From Lachnospiraceae bacterium (GTDB lineage: Bacteria; Bacillota; Clostridia; Lachnospirales; Lachnospiraceae), in NCBI GenBank assembly GCA_031272985.1, contig JAISSU010000029.1, positions 62,001 through 126,000 on the forward strand: DNA of 64,000 nt, written 5' to 3'. Position 1 is the first letter of the stretch. Each line of letters opens with the position of its first letter. A model generated the notes under the pieces. The model worked only from the letters and a program-made list of their open reading frames with translations. It made no database searches and was not told the DNA's origin. The position numbers were made by a program, and so were the translations under genes. Below are positions 18,197 to 27,176 of this stretch, piece by piece.

Positions 18197-18272
18197 GAGC
18201 TTAGCAAGAGGAACACTCCCGTTGGAACGAGGAAAAGTCGGGGGGTGTCCCCTGACTAAAATGAAAATGGAG
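18197..18272 (+). repeat. Dispersed hairpin leader element, copy B (before E2 gene)
   Basis: Second copy of the element at 7244-7304, sharing GAGCTTAGCA, GAGGAACA and GTGTCCCCTGACTAAAA and again ending at the GGAGG of the next gene. GGAACACUCCC and GGGGGUGUCCC form an 11-bp arm pair with one mismatch. Arm sequences differ from copy A but stay paired. Confidence 0.6.
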
Positions 18273-18279
18273 GGTAAAT

Positions 18280-19608
18280 ATGGCAGAGACAGTATTGATG
18301 CCGAAATCAGGAATTTCCGTAGAGAGCTGTATTATCGGAAATTGGAAGAAAAAAGTCGGCGATGAAGTGAAAATCGGAGATATTTTATTTGATTATGAAA
18401 CGGATAAGGCCTCATTTGAATGTGAGTCCACAGCCGAAGGCGTCCTATTGGAGATATTCTTCGGGGATGGAGATGAGGTGGAAGTATTAAAGCCTGTGTG
18501 CGCCGTGGGTGCGGCAGGCGAGGATGTTAAAGCCTTAAATCCTACATCAGCCGGTACGATATCTGTGAGCGAAACGAGTACCTCGGATGAAGAAGCAACG
18601 AAAACTGATTTGAATGCTTCTGAATCTGAAAATACAGCCACTTGCGAGGCAACCTCAGGCAAAAAGGAAGAGTCGTCAGCAAAAGCGTCTCCGAAAGCTA
18701 AAAACCTTGCAGAAAAACTGGGAGTGAATATTGCGGACGCGACCGGAACAGGGCCCGAGGGCAGAGTTATTGCGAGGGATGTTGAAACACTGGCAAAGGC
18801 GGCTTTCGACAGTAAATACGAGGCAGCAACTAAATCAACCGATATTGCAACTTCGGGAGCTGTGCTCGGAAAATCTTCCGAAGTTTCCGAAAAGGAGACG
18901 GATTTGGGTGAAGCTTACACGGATGAAAAACTAACTAAAATCCGCAGCGTCATAGCTTCCGCAATGATTAATTCCCTCCAAAGTGCCGCGCAGCTTACGA
19001 ATCATCATTCATTTGATGCCTCGGCTATTCTTGCTTATAGGAAACTTCTAAAGGCGGGGGATGAGAATTACTCGGGTATTTCATTGGGAGATATGGTACT
19101 TTTTGCGGTGAGCCGTACTCTGCCTGATTTCCCGTATCTGAATGCCCTTCTTATTGACGAAGGAAAAGTAATTCGTACTTATAAAAATGTGAACTTGGGC
19201 GTGGCGGTGGATACCCCGCGTGGACTCATGGTACCTACGGTGTTTGACGCGAATCTAAAATCCCTTAAAGAAATCAGCGACGAGGTAAAAGCGCTCGCGA
19301 GTGCCTGCAGGGCAGGCAATATCAGCCCCGATTTATTGCAAGGAGGCACTTTCACCGTTTCTAACTTGGGAACCACGGGCGTGGAGGTATTTACACCTAT
19401 ATTGAATCCTCCGCAGGTAGGGATCCTCGGCGTAGCCGGAGTCGTAAACAGAGTTAGAGAAGGGGCTAATGGCATCGAAGTTTACCCGGCGATGGGACTT
19501 TCACTTACATACGATCATCGCGCGGTAGACGGGGCACCGGCCTCGAGATTTGCTCAGGCGCTGGCAAAGAACCTTGAGCAGTTTACGCTCATACTCGCAG
19601 GCAAATGA
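18280..19608 (+). CDS. Dihydrolipoamide acyltransferase (E2) of a 2-oxoacid/acetoin dehydrogenase complex
   Basis: Core acyltransferase passing an acyl group from the TPP enzyme to CoA. 442 residues. The N-terminal lipoyl domain has the lipoylated Lys at about residue 43 (ETDKASFE). A Ser/Glu/Ala-rich linker follows. The peripheral subunit-binding domain starts at about residue 130 (SPKAKNLAEKLGV...GRVIARDV). The catalytic domain ends with YDHRAVDGAPASRF, keeping His413 and the DG. One lipoyl domain only. It is followed by E3 and fused E1, so the complex is complete in one operon. Substrate specificity cannot be read from E2. Confidence 0.92.
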   Translation: MAETVLMPKSGISVESCIIGNWKKKVGDEVKIGDILFDYETDKASFECESTAEGVLLEIFFGDGDEVEVLKPVCAVGAAGEDVKALNPTSAGTISVSETSTSDEEATKTDLNASESENTATCEATSGKKEESSAKASPKAKNLAEKLGVNIADATGTGPEGRVIARDVETLAKAAFDSKYEAATKSTDIATSGAVLGKSSEVSEKETDLGEAYTDEKLTKIRSVIASAMINSLQSAAQLTNHHSFDASAILAYRKLLKAGDENYSGISLGDMVLFAVSRTLPDFPYLNALLIDEGKVIRTYKNVNLGVAVDTPRGLMVPTVFDANLKSLKEISDEVKALASACRAGNISPDLLQGGTFTVSNLGTTGVEVFTPILNPPQVGILGVAGVVNRVREGANGIEVYPAMGLSLTYDHRAVDGAPASRFAQALAKNLEQFTLILAGK

Positions 19609-19707
19609 TCACGAAGCTTTAAAGTACAATAATTCAGACTACGAATTTTTAGATGTTTATCCAATAATTCATGCGGGAATTTTTATCAGCGGAAAGGAAT
19701 TAAAGAA

Positions 19708-21072
19708 TTGGAAAAGTATGATTTAATCATAATCGGAGGAGGACCTGCGGGGTACTTGGCAGCCGAGAGAGCCGGACATGGCGGTTTAACAACTGTTCTT
19801 TTCGAGGAGCGTTCCCTCGGGGGGACCTGCTTAAATGAGGGCTGCATTCCGACAAAGAGCCTTTTGAACTCGGCGAAAATCTATGCAAAAGCTCTTCATG
19901 GAAAGGACTACGGAGTCGACGTGGAAGAAATAAAGCTAAATCATAAAGACGTAATTTCACGCAAAAACGAAGTCGTAAAATCCCTCGTGGCGGGTGTTAA
20001 GAGTGCTGTCAGAAAAAGCGGGGCCACACTTGTTTCAAAAAGGGCGACTATTAAGGGGAAGTTAAGTGACGGCTATATTGTAACGGATGGCGAGAAGGAA
20101 TATGTAAGCACTAATCTTTTGATTTGCGCGGGTTCCGTGCCTGTGATACCGCCCATTGCGGGATTAAAAGAGGCAATAGAAAGCGGGTATGCACTTACCA
20201 GCCGCGAGATCCTCGATATCGAAAAGGTACCAAAGAGTCTTGTTATCGTAGGAGGAGGCGTGATTGGACTTGAAATGGCGGAGTATTTTGCCATTGCGGG
20301 TAGCGAAGTGACTGTCGTTGAAATGTTAGGGAAAATCGCGGGACCCTTTGATGATGAGCTTTCTGCTAATCTTCAGAAGAATCTTGAAAAGCTCGGAATC
20401 AAATTTTATCTCAATGCAAAGGTGACAGAAGTTAAGGACGGAAGCATCGCTTTTGAAAAGGATGGGAAAACGACTGTACTTAAGTCCGAAAAAGCCCTCT
20501 TATGCATAGGAAGAAGAGCCGCGTCGTCGGATTTAGGACTGGAAACGATAGGAGTTTATACCGAGAGAGGCGCAGTCGCTACGGATGAGCGCATGGCGAC
20601 GAATCTTCCCGGAGTTTATGCCGCAGGTGATATTAATGCGAAATCCATGCTCGCTCACACCGCATACAGAGAGGCAGAGGTGGCTATCGCCAATATCCTG
20701 GGGAAAAAGGACATTATGCGATATGACGTCATTCCCTCGATTATTTACACTACGCCGGAGACCGCGAGTGTTGGGGAGACCGAAAATACCGCTAAAGAAA
20801 AGGGATTGGAGATAATCATCAAAAAGCTTCCGCTAATGTATTCGGGACGTTACCTCGCAGAGACAAAAGACGGCGACGGATTCTGCAAAGTTATTATTGA
20901 AAAGAAGTCTAGCAGAATTATCGGGGTGCAAATGATCGGCAATTACGCCTCGGAACTTATTCTTTCGGCGGGTCTTATGATTGAGAGTACCCTCCCGGTA
21001 GAATCACTACAAAAGGTAGTGTTCGCTCACCCGACGGTAGGGGAAATATTAAGGGAAGTGCTCTTTTCGTAA
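19708..21072 (+). CDS. lpdA: Dihydrolipoyl dehydrogenase (E3)
   Basis: Reoxidises the E2 lipoyl arm with NAD+. 454 residues. FAD motif GGGPAGYLAAE, redox-active pair Cys41/Cys46 in GGTCLNEGCIPTK, NAD motif GGGVIGLEMAE, GDIN flavin loop, and the C-terminal His441/Glu446 pair in AHPTVGE. The start is TTG, with GGAAAGGAA eight bases upstream; no in-frame ATG or GTG fits better. A second E3 is probably not needed for pyruvate in this organism type, so this copy is dedicated to the local complex. Confidence 0.95.
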   Translation: MEKYDLIIIGGGPAGYLAAERAGHGGLTTVLFEERSLGGTCLNEGCIPTKSLLNSAKIYAKALHGKDYGVDVEEIKLNHKDVISRKNEVVKSLVAGVKSAVRKSGATLVSKRATIKGKLSDGYIVTDGEKEYVSTNLLICAGSVPVIPPIAGLKEAIESGYALTSREILDIEKVPKSLVIVGGGVIGLEMAEYFAIAGSEVTVVEMLGKIAGPFDDELSANLQKNLEKLGIKFYLNAKVTEVKDGSIAFEKDGKTTVLKSEKALLCIGRRAASSDLGLETIGVYTERGAVATDERMATNLPGVYAAGDINAKSMLAHTAYREAEVAIANILGKKDIMRYDVIPSIIYTTPETASVGETENTAKEKGLEIIIKKLPLMYSGRYLAETKDGDGFCKVIIEKKSSRIIGVQMIGNYASELILSAGLMIESTLPVESLQKVVFAHPTVGEILREVLFS

Positions 21073-21139
21073 GCGATAATGAATATTAATATTAGCGTAC
21101 AGATATTAATCAAACTAAACGAAATAAAGGAGAAAAGTC

Positions 21140-23617
21140 ATGCCTGATACAATGTTTATTCATCCGGATACACTTAAAGAAAAAGGAGCGATTCATTTTA
21201 CGGACATACCGGTCAATGCCTACCAAAAGACCGTAAAAGAAGAAAGAAAGAATTACTCCGATGATGATTTAAAGAGGATTTACCGTGATATCACGATTCT
21301 TCGGGCTTTCGAGAGTATGCTGAATCAGATAAAGACCCAAGGTGTTTATAACGGAATCGAGACCACATACCCCGGTCCTGCGCATCTTTCATTGGGGCAG
21401 GAATCGGCCGCGGTAGGGCAGGCCTACTTGTTAGACACACACGATGTAATGTTCGGGAGCCACAGAAGCCACAGTGAAATTTTAGCGAAATCGCTATCCG
21501 CAATCAATAAGCTGGACGATTCCACGCTTTACGATATTATGTCCTCCTTTATGGGAGGGAAGACGTTAAAGGCGCTCGAGAGCGTTTATAAAGCTAAGGA
21601 CACAAAAGATCTCGCCATACATTTCCTTCTTTACGGAACACTGAGCGAGATTTTTGCCAGAGAAACAGGTTTTCATCGCGGAATGGGCGGTTCAATGCAT
21701 GCTTTCTTCCTTCCCTTCGGAGTCTATCCGAATAATGCCATTGTAGGCGGCTCCGGGACGATTGCCGCAGGCGGAGCGCTCTATAAGAGAGTAAACCATA
21801 AAGATGGCTTAGTAATTTGCAATATAGGCGACGGGTCACTGGGCTGCGGTCCCGTATGGGAGGCATTGAATTTCGCGGCTATGGGTCAATATAAAACACT
21901 CTGGGAGGATGGTAATAATGCCGGAGGACTTCCCATTATCTTTAATATTTTCAATAATGGATACGGCATGGGCGGCCAGACCTCAGGAGAGACTATGGCC
22001 TATGATATGCTCGCCAGAATCGGCGCGGGTGTCGAACCTTCCCAGATGCACGCAGAGCGCGTGTGGGGGCACAATCCTCTCGCTGTTATTGACGTTTACC
22101 GTCGCAAAAAAGAGCTTCTCGCAAAGAAAGAAGGACCGATATTCCTCGATGTGCTTACTTACAGACTTTCGGGACACTCTACCTCAGACCAGAATGCCTA
22201 TCGCTCAAAGGAGGAGCTCGAGGAATGGGCAAATGCCGATCCCGTGCTTACATTCAGAAAAGAGCTCGTGGACGCAAAAGTCGCGCCCGATAGTTTCTTT
22301 GATGAAATGTGGAATGAAACGAATGAGCGCATGACGAGAGTTTGCGCATGGGCATCTGATAAGGAGACTTCGCCTTACGCTGATTTTGTAAATGACCCCG
22401 GATTTGTTGAGAGGACAATGTTCTCCGAGGAAAAAGTGGCTTCATATGGCAGCGAAAAGCCGGAGGTTCTTATAAAGAAGGAAGATTGCTCACGCGTAAA
22501 ACAAATCGAAGGAAAGAGCCGCTTTGCTTTTGATAAGGACGGGAAAGCCGTCTCTAAAATGAAAACATATAATATTCGAGATGCCATTTTTGAGCCGATG
22601 CTGGATAAATTCTACGAGGATTCAAGCCTCATTACCTATGGTGAGGATGTCAGAGATTGGGGCGGAGCTTTTGCGGTTTATCGCGGTTTAAAAGAGGTGC
22701 TGCCGCACAATAGGTTATTTAATGCTCCGATTTCAGAGGCAGCTATCGTAGGTACGGGAGTAGGTTATGCGCTTTGCGGAGGCAGGGCTGTAGTGGAACT
22801 TATGTACTGCGATTTCATCGGGCGTGCCGGAGATGAGGTCTTTAACCAGATGTCCAAATGGCAGGCAATGAGCGCGGGAATCCTTAAAATGCCTTTGATA
22901 CTAAGGGTTTCTGTCGGGGCGAAATACGGAGCTCAGCATTCGCAGGATTGGACGGCACTATGTGCGCATATCCCCGGATTAAAGGTATGTTTCCCCGCTA
23001 CTCCTTACGAGGCTAAGGGACTGATGACGACGGCTTTAAACGGCAGCGACCCTGTGGTCTTCTTTGAGAGTCAGAGAATTTACGACAAGGGCGAGGAATT
23101 TAATGAAGGCGGCGTTCCGAAAGAGTCTTATGAGATTGCTTTCGGCGATGTAAATACGGTGAGGACGGGGCAGGATGTAACGATTCTCACGATTGGAGCA
23201 ACACTCTATAAAGCCATCGAGGCGGCAAAGATTCTCGAAGAGAAATATGGGGTATCCGCAGAGGTAATAAACCTTCACTCTCTCGTGCCGCTTGATTATA
23301 CGAAGATCATTGAATCTGTGAAAAAGACGGGACGCGTTGTAATCGCGGGTGATGCCTGTGCGAGAGGCTCGTTTATGAACGAAGTGGCCAGAAATATAAC
23401 TGAGCTTGCGTTTGATCATTTGGACGGACCGCCGGTAGTGGTGGGTGCGCAGAACTGGATAACACCACCGTTCGAATTCGATGAATTCTTCTTCCCGCAG
23501 GCCGGTTGGATCATTGATGCGATACACGAGAAAATCCTGCCGCTTAAGGGACACACACCGACCGTCAATAATTTTTTGAGCGCCGAACAATTGCGGCGCG
23601 CCAAACTCGGTGTGTAA
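21140..23617 (+). CDS. Fused TPP-dependent dehydrogenase E1 alpha-beta
   Basis: Decarboxylating or cleaving TPP component of the complex, with alpha (about residues 40-420) and beta (about 480-825) chains in one 825-residue polypeptide. The alpha part has the TPP motif GDGSLGCGPVWEALNFA, but the terminal NN of the motif is displaced by an insert of roughly 15 residues (KTLWEDGNNAGG region) before FNIFNNGYG. The beta part has ITYGEDV, the segment FNAPISEAAIVGTGVG, and a C-terminal transketolase-type domain. AAAGGAG precedes the ATG. Fused E1 enzymes of this kind are less common than separate subunits. The substrate may be a 2-oxo acid, acetoin-type hydroxyketone or vicinal diketone. Confidence 0.88.
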   Translation: MPDTMFIHPDTLKEKGAIHFTDIPVNAYQKTVKEERKNYSDDDLKRIYRDITILRAFESMLNQIKTQGVYNGIETTYPGPAHLSLGQESAAVGQAYLLDTHDVMFGSHRSHSEILAKSLSAINKLDDSTLYDIMSSFMGGKTLKALESVYKAKDTKDLAIHFLLYGTLSEIFARETGFHRGMGGSMHAFFLPFGVYPNNAIVGGSGTIAAGGALYKRVNHKDGLVICNIGDGSLGCGPVWEALNFAAMGQYKTLWEDGNNAGGLPIIFNIFNNGYGMGGQTSGETMAYDMLARIGAGVEPSQMHAERVWGHNPLAVIDVYRRKKELLAKKEGPIFLDVLTYRLSGHSTSDQNAYRSKEELEEWANADPVLTFRKELVDAKVAPDSFFDEMWNETNERMTRVCAWASDKETSPYADFVNDPGFVERTMFSEEKVASYGSEKPEVLIKKEDCSRVKQIEGKSRFAFDKDGKAVSKMKTYNIRDAIFEPMLDKFYEDSSLITYGEDVRDWGGAFAVYRGLKEVLPHNRLFNAPISEAAIVGTGVGYALCGGRAVVELMYCDFIGRAGDEVFNQMSKWQAMSAGILKMPLILRVSVGAKYGAQHSQDWTALCAHIPGLKVCFPATPYEAKGLMTTALNGSDPVVFFESQRIYDKGEEFNEGGVPKESYEIAFGDVNTVRTGQDVTILTIGATLYKAIEAAKILEEKYGVSAEVINLHSLVPLDYTKIIESVKKTGRVVIAGDACARGSFMNEVARNITELAFDHLDGPPVVVGAQNWITPPFEFDEFFFPQAGWIIDAIHEKILPLKGHTPTVNNFLSAEQLRRAKLGV

Positions 23618-23673
23618 CGCCAAGTGTGCCCTAAAGGTCTTTATAAAAATGTAATTAACCAGGAGGAATCATC

Positions 23674-24930
23674 ATGAAAACAACTGCACTTCGAATATAT
23701 GGAAAAAATGATTTGCGGCTTGAGAGTTTTGAACTGCCGCCGATTAAAGATGATGAATTATTAGTAAAAATAATAAGTGACAGCCTTTGTATGTCGTCAT
23801 ACAAAGCTGCCACGCAAGGGCAAGAGCACAAACGCATCCCGAATGATATCGCCGAAAATCCGACGGTTTTGGGGCATGAATTCTGCGGCGAAATCATAGA
23901 GGTAGGCGTAAAGCTAAAAGAGAAATACCATGAAGGGCAGCGTTTCGTCATTCAGCCCGCTCTTAAAGGAACTTACGACGCCGTAGGCTACAGCTTTAAA
24001 TACATGGGCGGCGACATGACTTACGGAATCATCCCCGCGATATACATGGAATCGGGAAATGTGCTCCCCTATGACGGAGAGGCCTATTTCCATGGTTCCC
24101 TAACCGAGCCGCTAAGCTGCGTAATCGGAGCGACACATGCGAATTATCATACTCATCAGGGCGAATATACGCATATCATGGATTTAAAACCAAACGGGGC
24201 TTGCGTTGCATTGGCCTCGGCGGGTCCCATGGGACTTGCGATGCTTGACTATCTGATACATAGAGAGAATCATCCGAGACTATTAGTGGCTACTGATATT
24301 GACGATGAGAGACTTAAGAGAGCCGAAAGCATCCTGAAACCTGAAGAAGCAAAAAAGCTCGGAGTCGAATTGGTATTCATTAACACAAAGGATTTAGAGG
24401 ATCCTGTCGCGGCGATAAAGGCCTTAAACGGCGGTGAGGGTTTTGATGATGTGTTTTGTTTTGCGCCCGTTTCAGCGGTCGTGCAGCAGGCAGACGCTCT
24501 TCTTGCATACGACGGTTGCCTGAATTTCTTTGCGGGTCCGTCCAATACGGCTTTTTCGGCACCGTTTAATTTCTATAATGTGCATTACAATATGACACAT
24601 ATTACAGGGACTTCCGGAGGCAATACCGATGACATGATAGAAGGACTTGAAATGGCGACAAAAGGACTCATTAATCCCGCTATTTTAGTTACCCATATCG
24701 GAGGACTTGATTGCACAAAGGAGGCCACCATGCATCTTCCCGAAATTCCGGGAGGTAAAAAGCTGATTTATACCCATATTTCGATGCCTTTAACCGCTAT
24801 TTCGGACTTTGCCGAAAAAGGAAAGTCTGAACCGCTTTATGCGAAACTTTCCGAGCTTTGCCCGAAAGGACTTTGGACGATTGAAGCGGAAAAATATCTA
24901 CTTGACAATGCCAATAGTTTAAGTGAATAA
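23674..24930 (+). CDS. Zinc-type dehydrogenase, SorE (L-sorbose-1-phosphate reductase)-like
   Basis: A 418-residue medium-chain dehydrogenase. The start MKTTALRIYGKNDLRLESFELP and the segments SLCMSSYKAA, LGHEFCGEI, TEPLSCVIGA and HANYHTHQGEY resemble the sorbose-operon reductase SorE. A four-cysteine structural zinc lobe is not seen. Reactions of this family interconvert keto and hydroxy groups of phosphorylated hexoses. It sits between E1 and the PHP gene in the same operon, with GGAGG before the ATG. The combination with the SrlD-like gene at 17314 recalls sorbose/sorbitol systems, but no PTS or kinase gene is here. Confidence 0.82.
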   Translation: MKTTALRIYGKNDLRLESFELPPIKDDELLVKIISDSLCMSSYKAATQGQEHKRIPNDIAENPTVLGHEFCGEIIEVGVKLKEKYHEGQRFVIQPALKGTYDAVGYSFKYMGGDMTYGIIPAIYMESGNVLPYDGEAYFHGSLTEPLSCVIGATHANYHTHQGEYTHIMDLKPNGACVALASAGPMGLAMLDYLIHRENHPRLLVATDIDDERLKRAESILKPEEAKKLGVELVFINTKDLEDPVAAIKALNGGEGFDDVFCFAPVSAVVQQADALLAYDGCLNFFAGPSNTAFSAPFNFYNVHYNMTHITGTSGGNTDDMIEGLEMATKGLINPAILVTHIGGLDCTKEATMHLPEIPGGKKLIYTHISMPLTAISDFAEKGKSEPLYAKLSELCPKGLWTIEAEKYLLDNANSLSE

Positions 24931-24972
24931 TATTATTGTTAAATTTCAATAAAAAGGAAATTAACGGGGGAT

Positions 24973-26226
24973 ATGTCTGAAATGAAAATTGATGATTTAG
25001 TAATAAATCTTAACGCGCCCGAAAAAGAAGAGCGCTTAGGTGCGTTGCAGGAATTAAAGAAGTTGATAGATGAGAAAAAGATTGAAAGTCCTGAAACGGG
25101 TAGTGATGTCAATAACCACATACACACGACTTTTTCCTTTTCGCCCTATTCTCCGACTAAGGCCGTCTTTGAGGCATGGAAGGCCGGGCTTTGTACAGCC
25201 GGAATTATCGACCATGATTCTGTAGGCGGAGTGAGGGAATTCGCTGAGGCGGGAAAAATCATGAATTTTCCGACCACCTCGGGGTTTGAGCTTCGGTCGA
25301 CTCACTCGCACACAGCTATCGGTATGCGCAAAACCAATAATCCCGATCAGGGAGGAATCTCATATCTGACCTTTCACGGACTGCCCGCTACCGTCATCCC
25401 TAATGTAGAGGAGTTTTTAAAACCCGTTCACAAAGCACGTGATGAGAGAAACCGCAAAATGTGCGCTAACCTCAATAACTTATTGGGCTTTGACATGGAT
25501 TATGACAGGGATGTCGCCACACTTTCACAGAGTAAATACGGCGGTTCTGTTACCGAGAGGCATCTTCTTTTTGCGGTGGCAAAGCGCATGGTCTTAGAGC
25601 ATGGAAAAGGCGAAGCTCTGATTTCTTATCTAAAGGGTCTAATCACTTTAGATCCGAAAGTAGAGAAATATTTGTCCGACACACAGAGTATTTTCTACGA
25701 ATATGACTTGATGGGGGCATTAAAAGCCGATTTGGTCGAAAAGTTTTATGTGCCCGCAAATGAAATAGAATGCCCTAAAATGGAAAATTGTATTAAATTT
25801 GCAGATGAAAATGGTATAATAGTCACGTACGCATATTTGGGGGATATAGGGCAATCTGTTACGGGAGATAAAAAGGCCGCTAAATTCGAGGATGAGTTCC
25901 TGGACGAATTAATCGAAACAGTCGTTGGTTTGGGCTTTAAAGCTATCTCTTATATGCCCTCCAGAAATACGAGGGCGCAGTTGTTGCGGATTCGCGCTCT
26001 TTGCGAAAAGTATAATCTTCTTCAGGTGAGTGGGGAGGATATTAATTCTCCGAGGCAGAAATTTATTTGCGAATCACTTCGGGATCCGCTGTTTTCGAAT
26101 CTGTTGGATACGACTTGGCTATTAATTGAGCAGGAAAAGGCGGCGGCAGAGGATATTAATAATAGCTTTCCTAAGCTAAAGCTTTCATTGGAAGAGAAAT
26201 TCAAATTTTATGAAAAATGGAGATGA
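24973..26226 (+). CDS. PHP-domain phosphoesterase-like protein
   Basis: A 417-residue protein. The PHP metal motif HIHTTFSFSPY lies at about residue 48, followed by GIIDHDSVGG and later TSGFELRSTHSH. These His/Asp/Glu residues build the trinuclear metal site of PHP phosphoesterases. The C-terminal half (about 200-417) is helical and unassigned. The start is ATG 24973, although ATG 24982 would be better spaced from the CGGGGG site. The stop lies four bases before the aldolase start, so the two are coupled. In this operon it could act as a sugar-phosphate phosphatase; that is inference. Confidence 0.8.
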   Translation: MSEMKIDDLVINLNAPEKEERLGALQELKKLIDEKKIESPETGSDVNNHIHTTFSFSPYSPTKAVFEAWKAGLCTAGIIDHDSVGGVREFAEAGKIMNFPTTSGFELRSTHSHTAIGMRKTNNPDQGGISYLTFHGLPATVIPNVEEFLKPVHKARDERNRKMCANLNNLLGFDMDYDRDVATLSQSKYGGSVTERHLLFAVAKRMVLEHGKGEALISYLKGLITLDPKVEKYLSDTQSIFYEYDLMGALKADLVEKFYVPANEIECPKMENCIKFADENGIIVTYAYLGDIGQSVTGDKKAAKFEDEFLDELIETVVGLGFKAISYMPSRNTRAQLLRIRALCEKYNLLQVSGEDINSPRQKFICESLRDPLFSNLLDTTWLLIEQEKAAAEDINNSFPKLKLSLEEKFKFYEKWR

Positions 26227-26230
26227 GCTG

Positions 26231-27097
26231 ATGGCGCTTAAGGACATACAATCACTAAGAGAATTAGCCGAAATGTCGATAAAGGTGGGGAGTCGCGTAG
26301 ATTACACTCAGGGCGGCGGCGGCAATACCTCAGTAAAGCTGGATAATGGCTATATGGCAATAAAGGCCTCGGGAACGAGACTTAGTCAGATGACTGAAAA
26401 CAAGGGCTTTGCCGTAGTTCAGGTAAGTGATCTAAAGGATGTGACGGCGGATTTCGGATATGACCCGTTACGTCCGTCGGTAGAGGCATCTTTCCACGTG
26501 CTTCTGAAAAAATTTGTCTGCCATACGCATCCGGTTTATGCGAATATCCCGCTTTGTTCGATTGAGGGGACAGCGCGAATTATAAAGATAATGAAAGAAA
26601 TTGATGCGTCATATCTGATTTTGCCCTATATTAATCCGGGCAAAGAACTGGCTGATTATATGAAAAAAGGCTTGACTGAAGCTATCCCCCAGGCAGTAAT
26701 TCCCGACCATGAGGAGGAGTTTGATTATACTGATGAGGACTCAAATAGAAGACCGATAGCAGTCTTCATGCAAAATCACGGACTCGTGGTTTCAGCGGAT
26801 ACGGCCGAAAAGTGCCTTGAGATACACGAGAAAATAAATGAGCTGATTGCAATGGAGTATGGTATAAAGGAAGGGGATTTTGACGCCTTTGCAAAAGACG
26901 CTGCGAAAACTCTTTACCCGGACCAGCAGGTTTATATGTCACTTGGCGATGTGCAGCAAGAGATATTTGCAGCTGTTAGTTTTATACATCATGTTATTAT
27001 AAATAATAACGAAACGATTCGCGGTATGGACGATTCGGCGATGGACTTTATCGGAAACTGGGAGAGCGAAGCTTACCGCAAAACGGTTCTTAGTTAA
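26231..27097 (+). CDS. Class II aldolase/adducin-family protein
   Basis: Predicted metal-dependent aldolase or dehydratase on a sugar phosphate. 288 residues. GGGGNTSVK phosphate-binding loop (about 28-36), KASGTRL, catalytic Glu85 in PSVEASFH, metal ligands His98 and His100 in CHTHP, and third His183 in QNHGLVV. The ATG at 26231 with GGAG eight bases upstream is preferred over one at 26210 that overlaps the PHP gene. Fuculose/rhamnulose-1-phosphate aldolases and MtnB dehydratases share this fold. It is longer than MtnB and closer in feel to RhaD-type domains. The MtnA-like gene is next. Confidence 0.85.
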   Translation: MALKDIQSLRELAEMSIKVGSRVDYTQGGGGNTSVKLDNGYMAIKASGTRLSQMTENKGFAVVQVSDLKDVTADFGYDPLRPSVEASFHVLLKKFVCHTHPVYANIPLCSIEGTARIIKIMKEIDASYLILPYINPGKELADYMKKGLTEAIPQAVIPDHEEEFDYTDEDSNRRPIAVFMQNHGLVVSADTAEKCLEIHEKINELIAMEYGIKEGDFDAFAKDAAKTLYPDQQVYMSLGDVQQEIFAAVSFIHHVIINNNETIRGMDDSAMDFIGNWESEAYRKTVLS

Positions 27098-27176
27098 TAA
27101 AAGTGGCTGACTTGTAGCCTTTGTAAGTATGAAGGCTTATATTTGATTTCTATGATAATAATGGACAGGAGTAATC

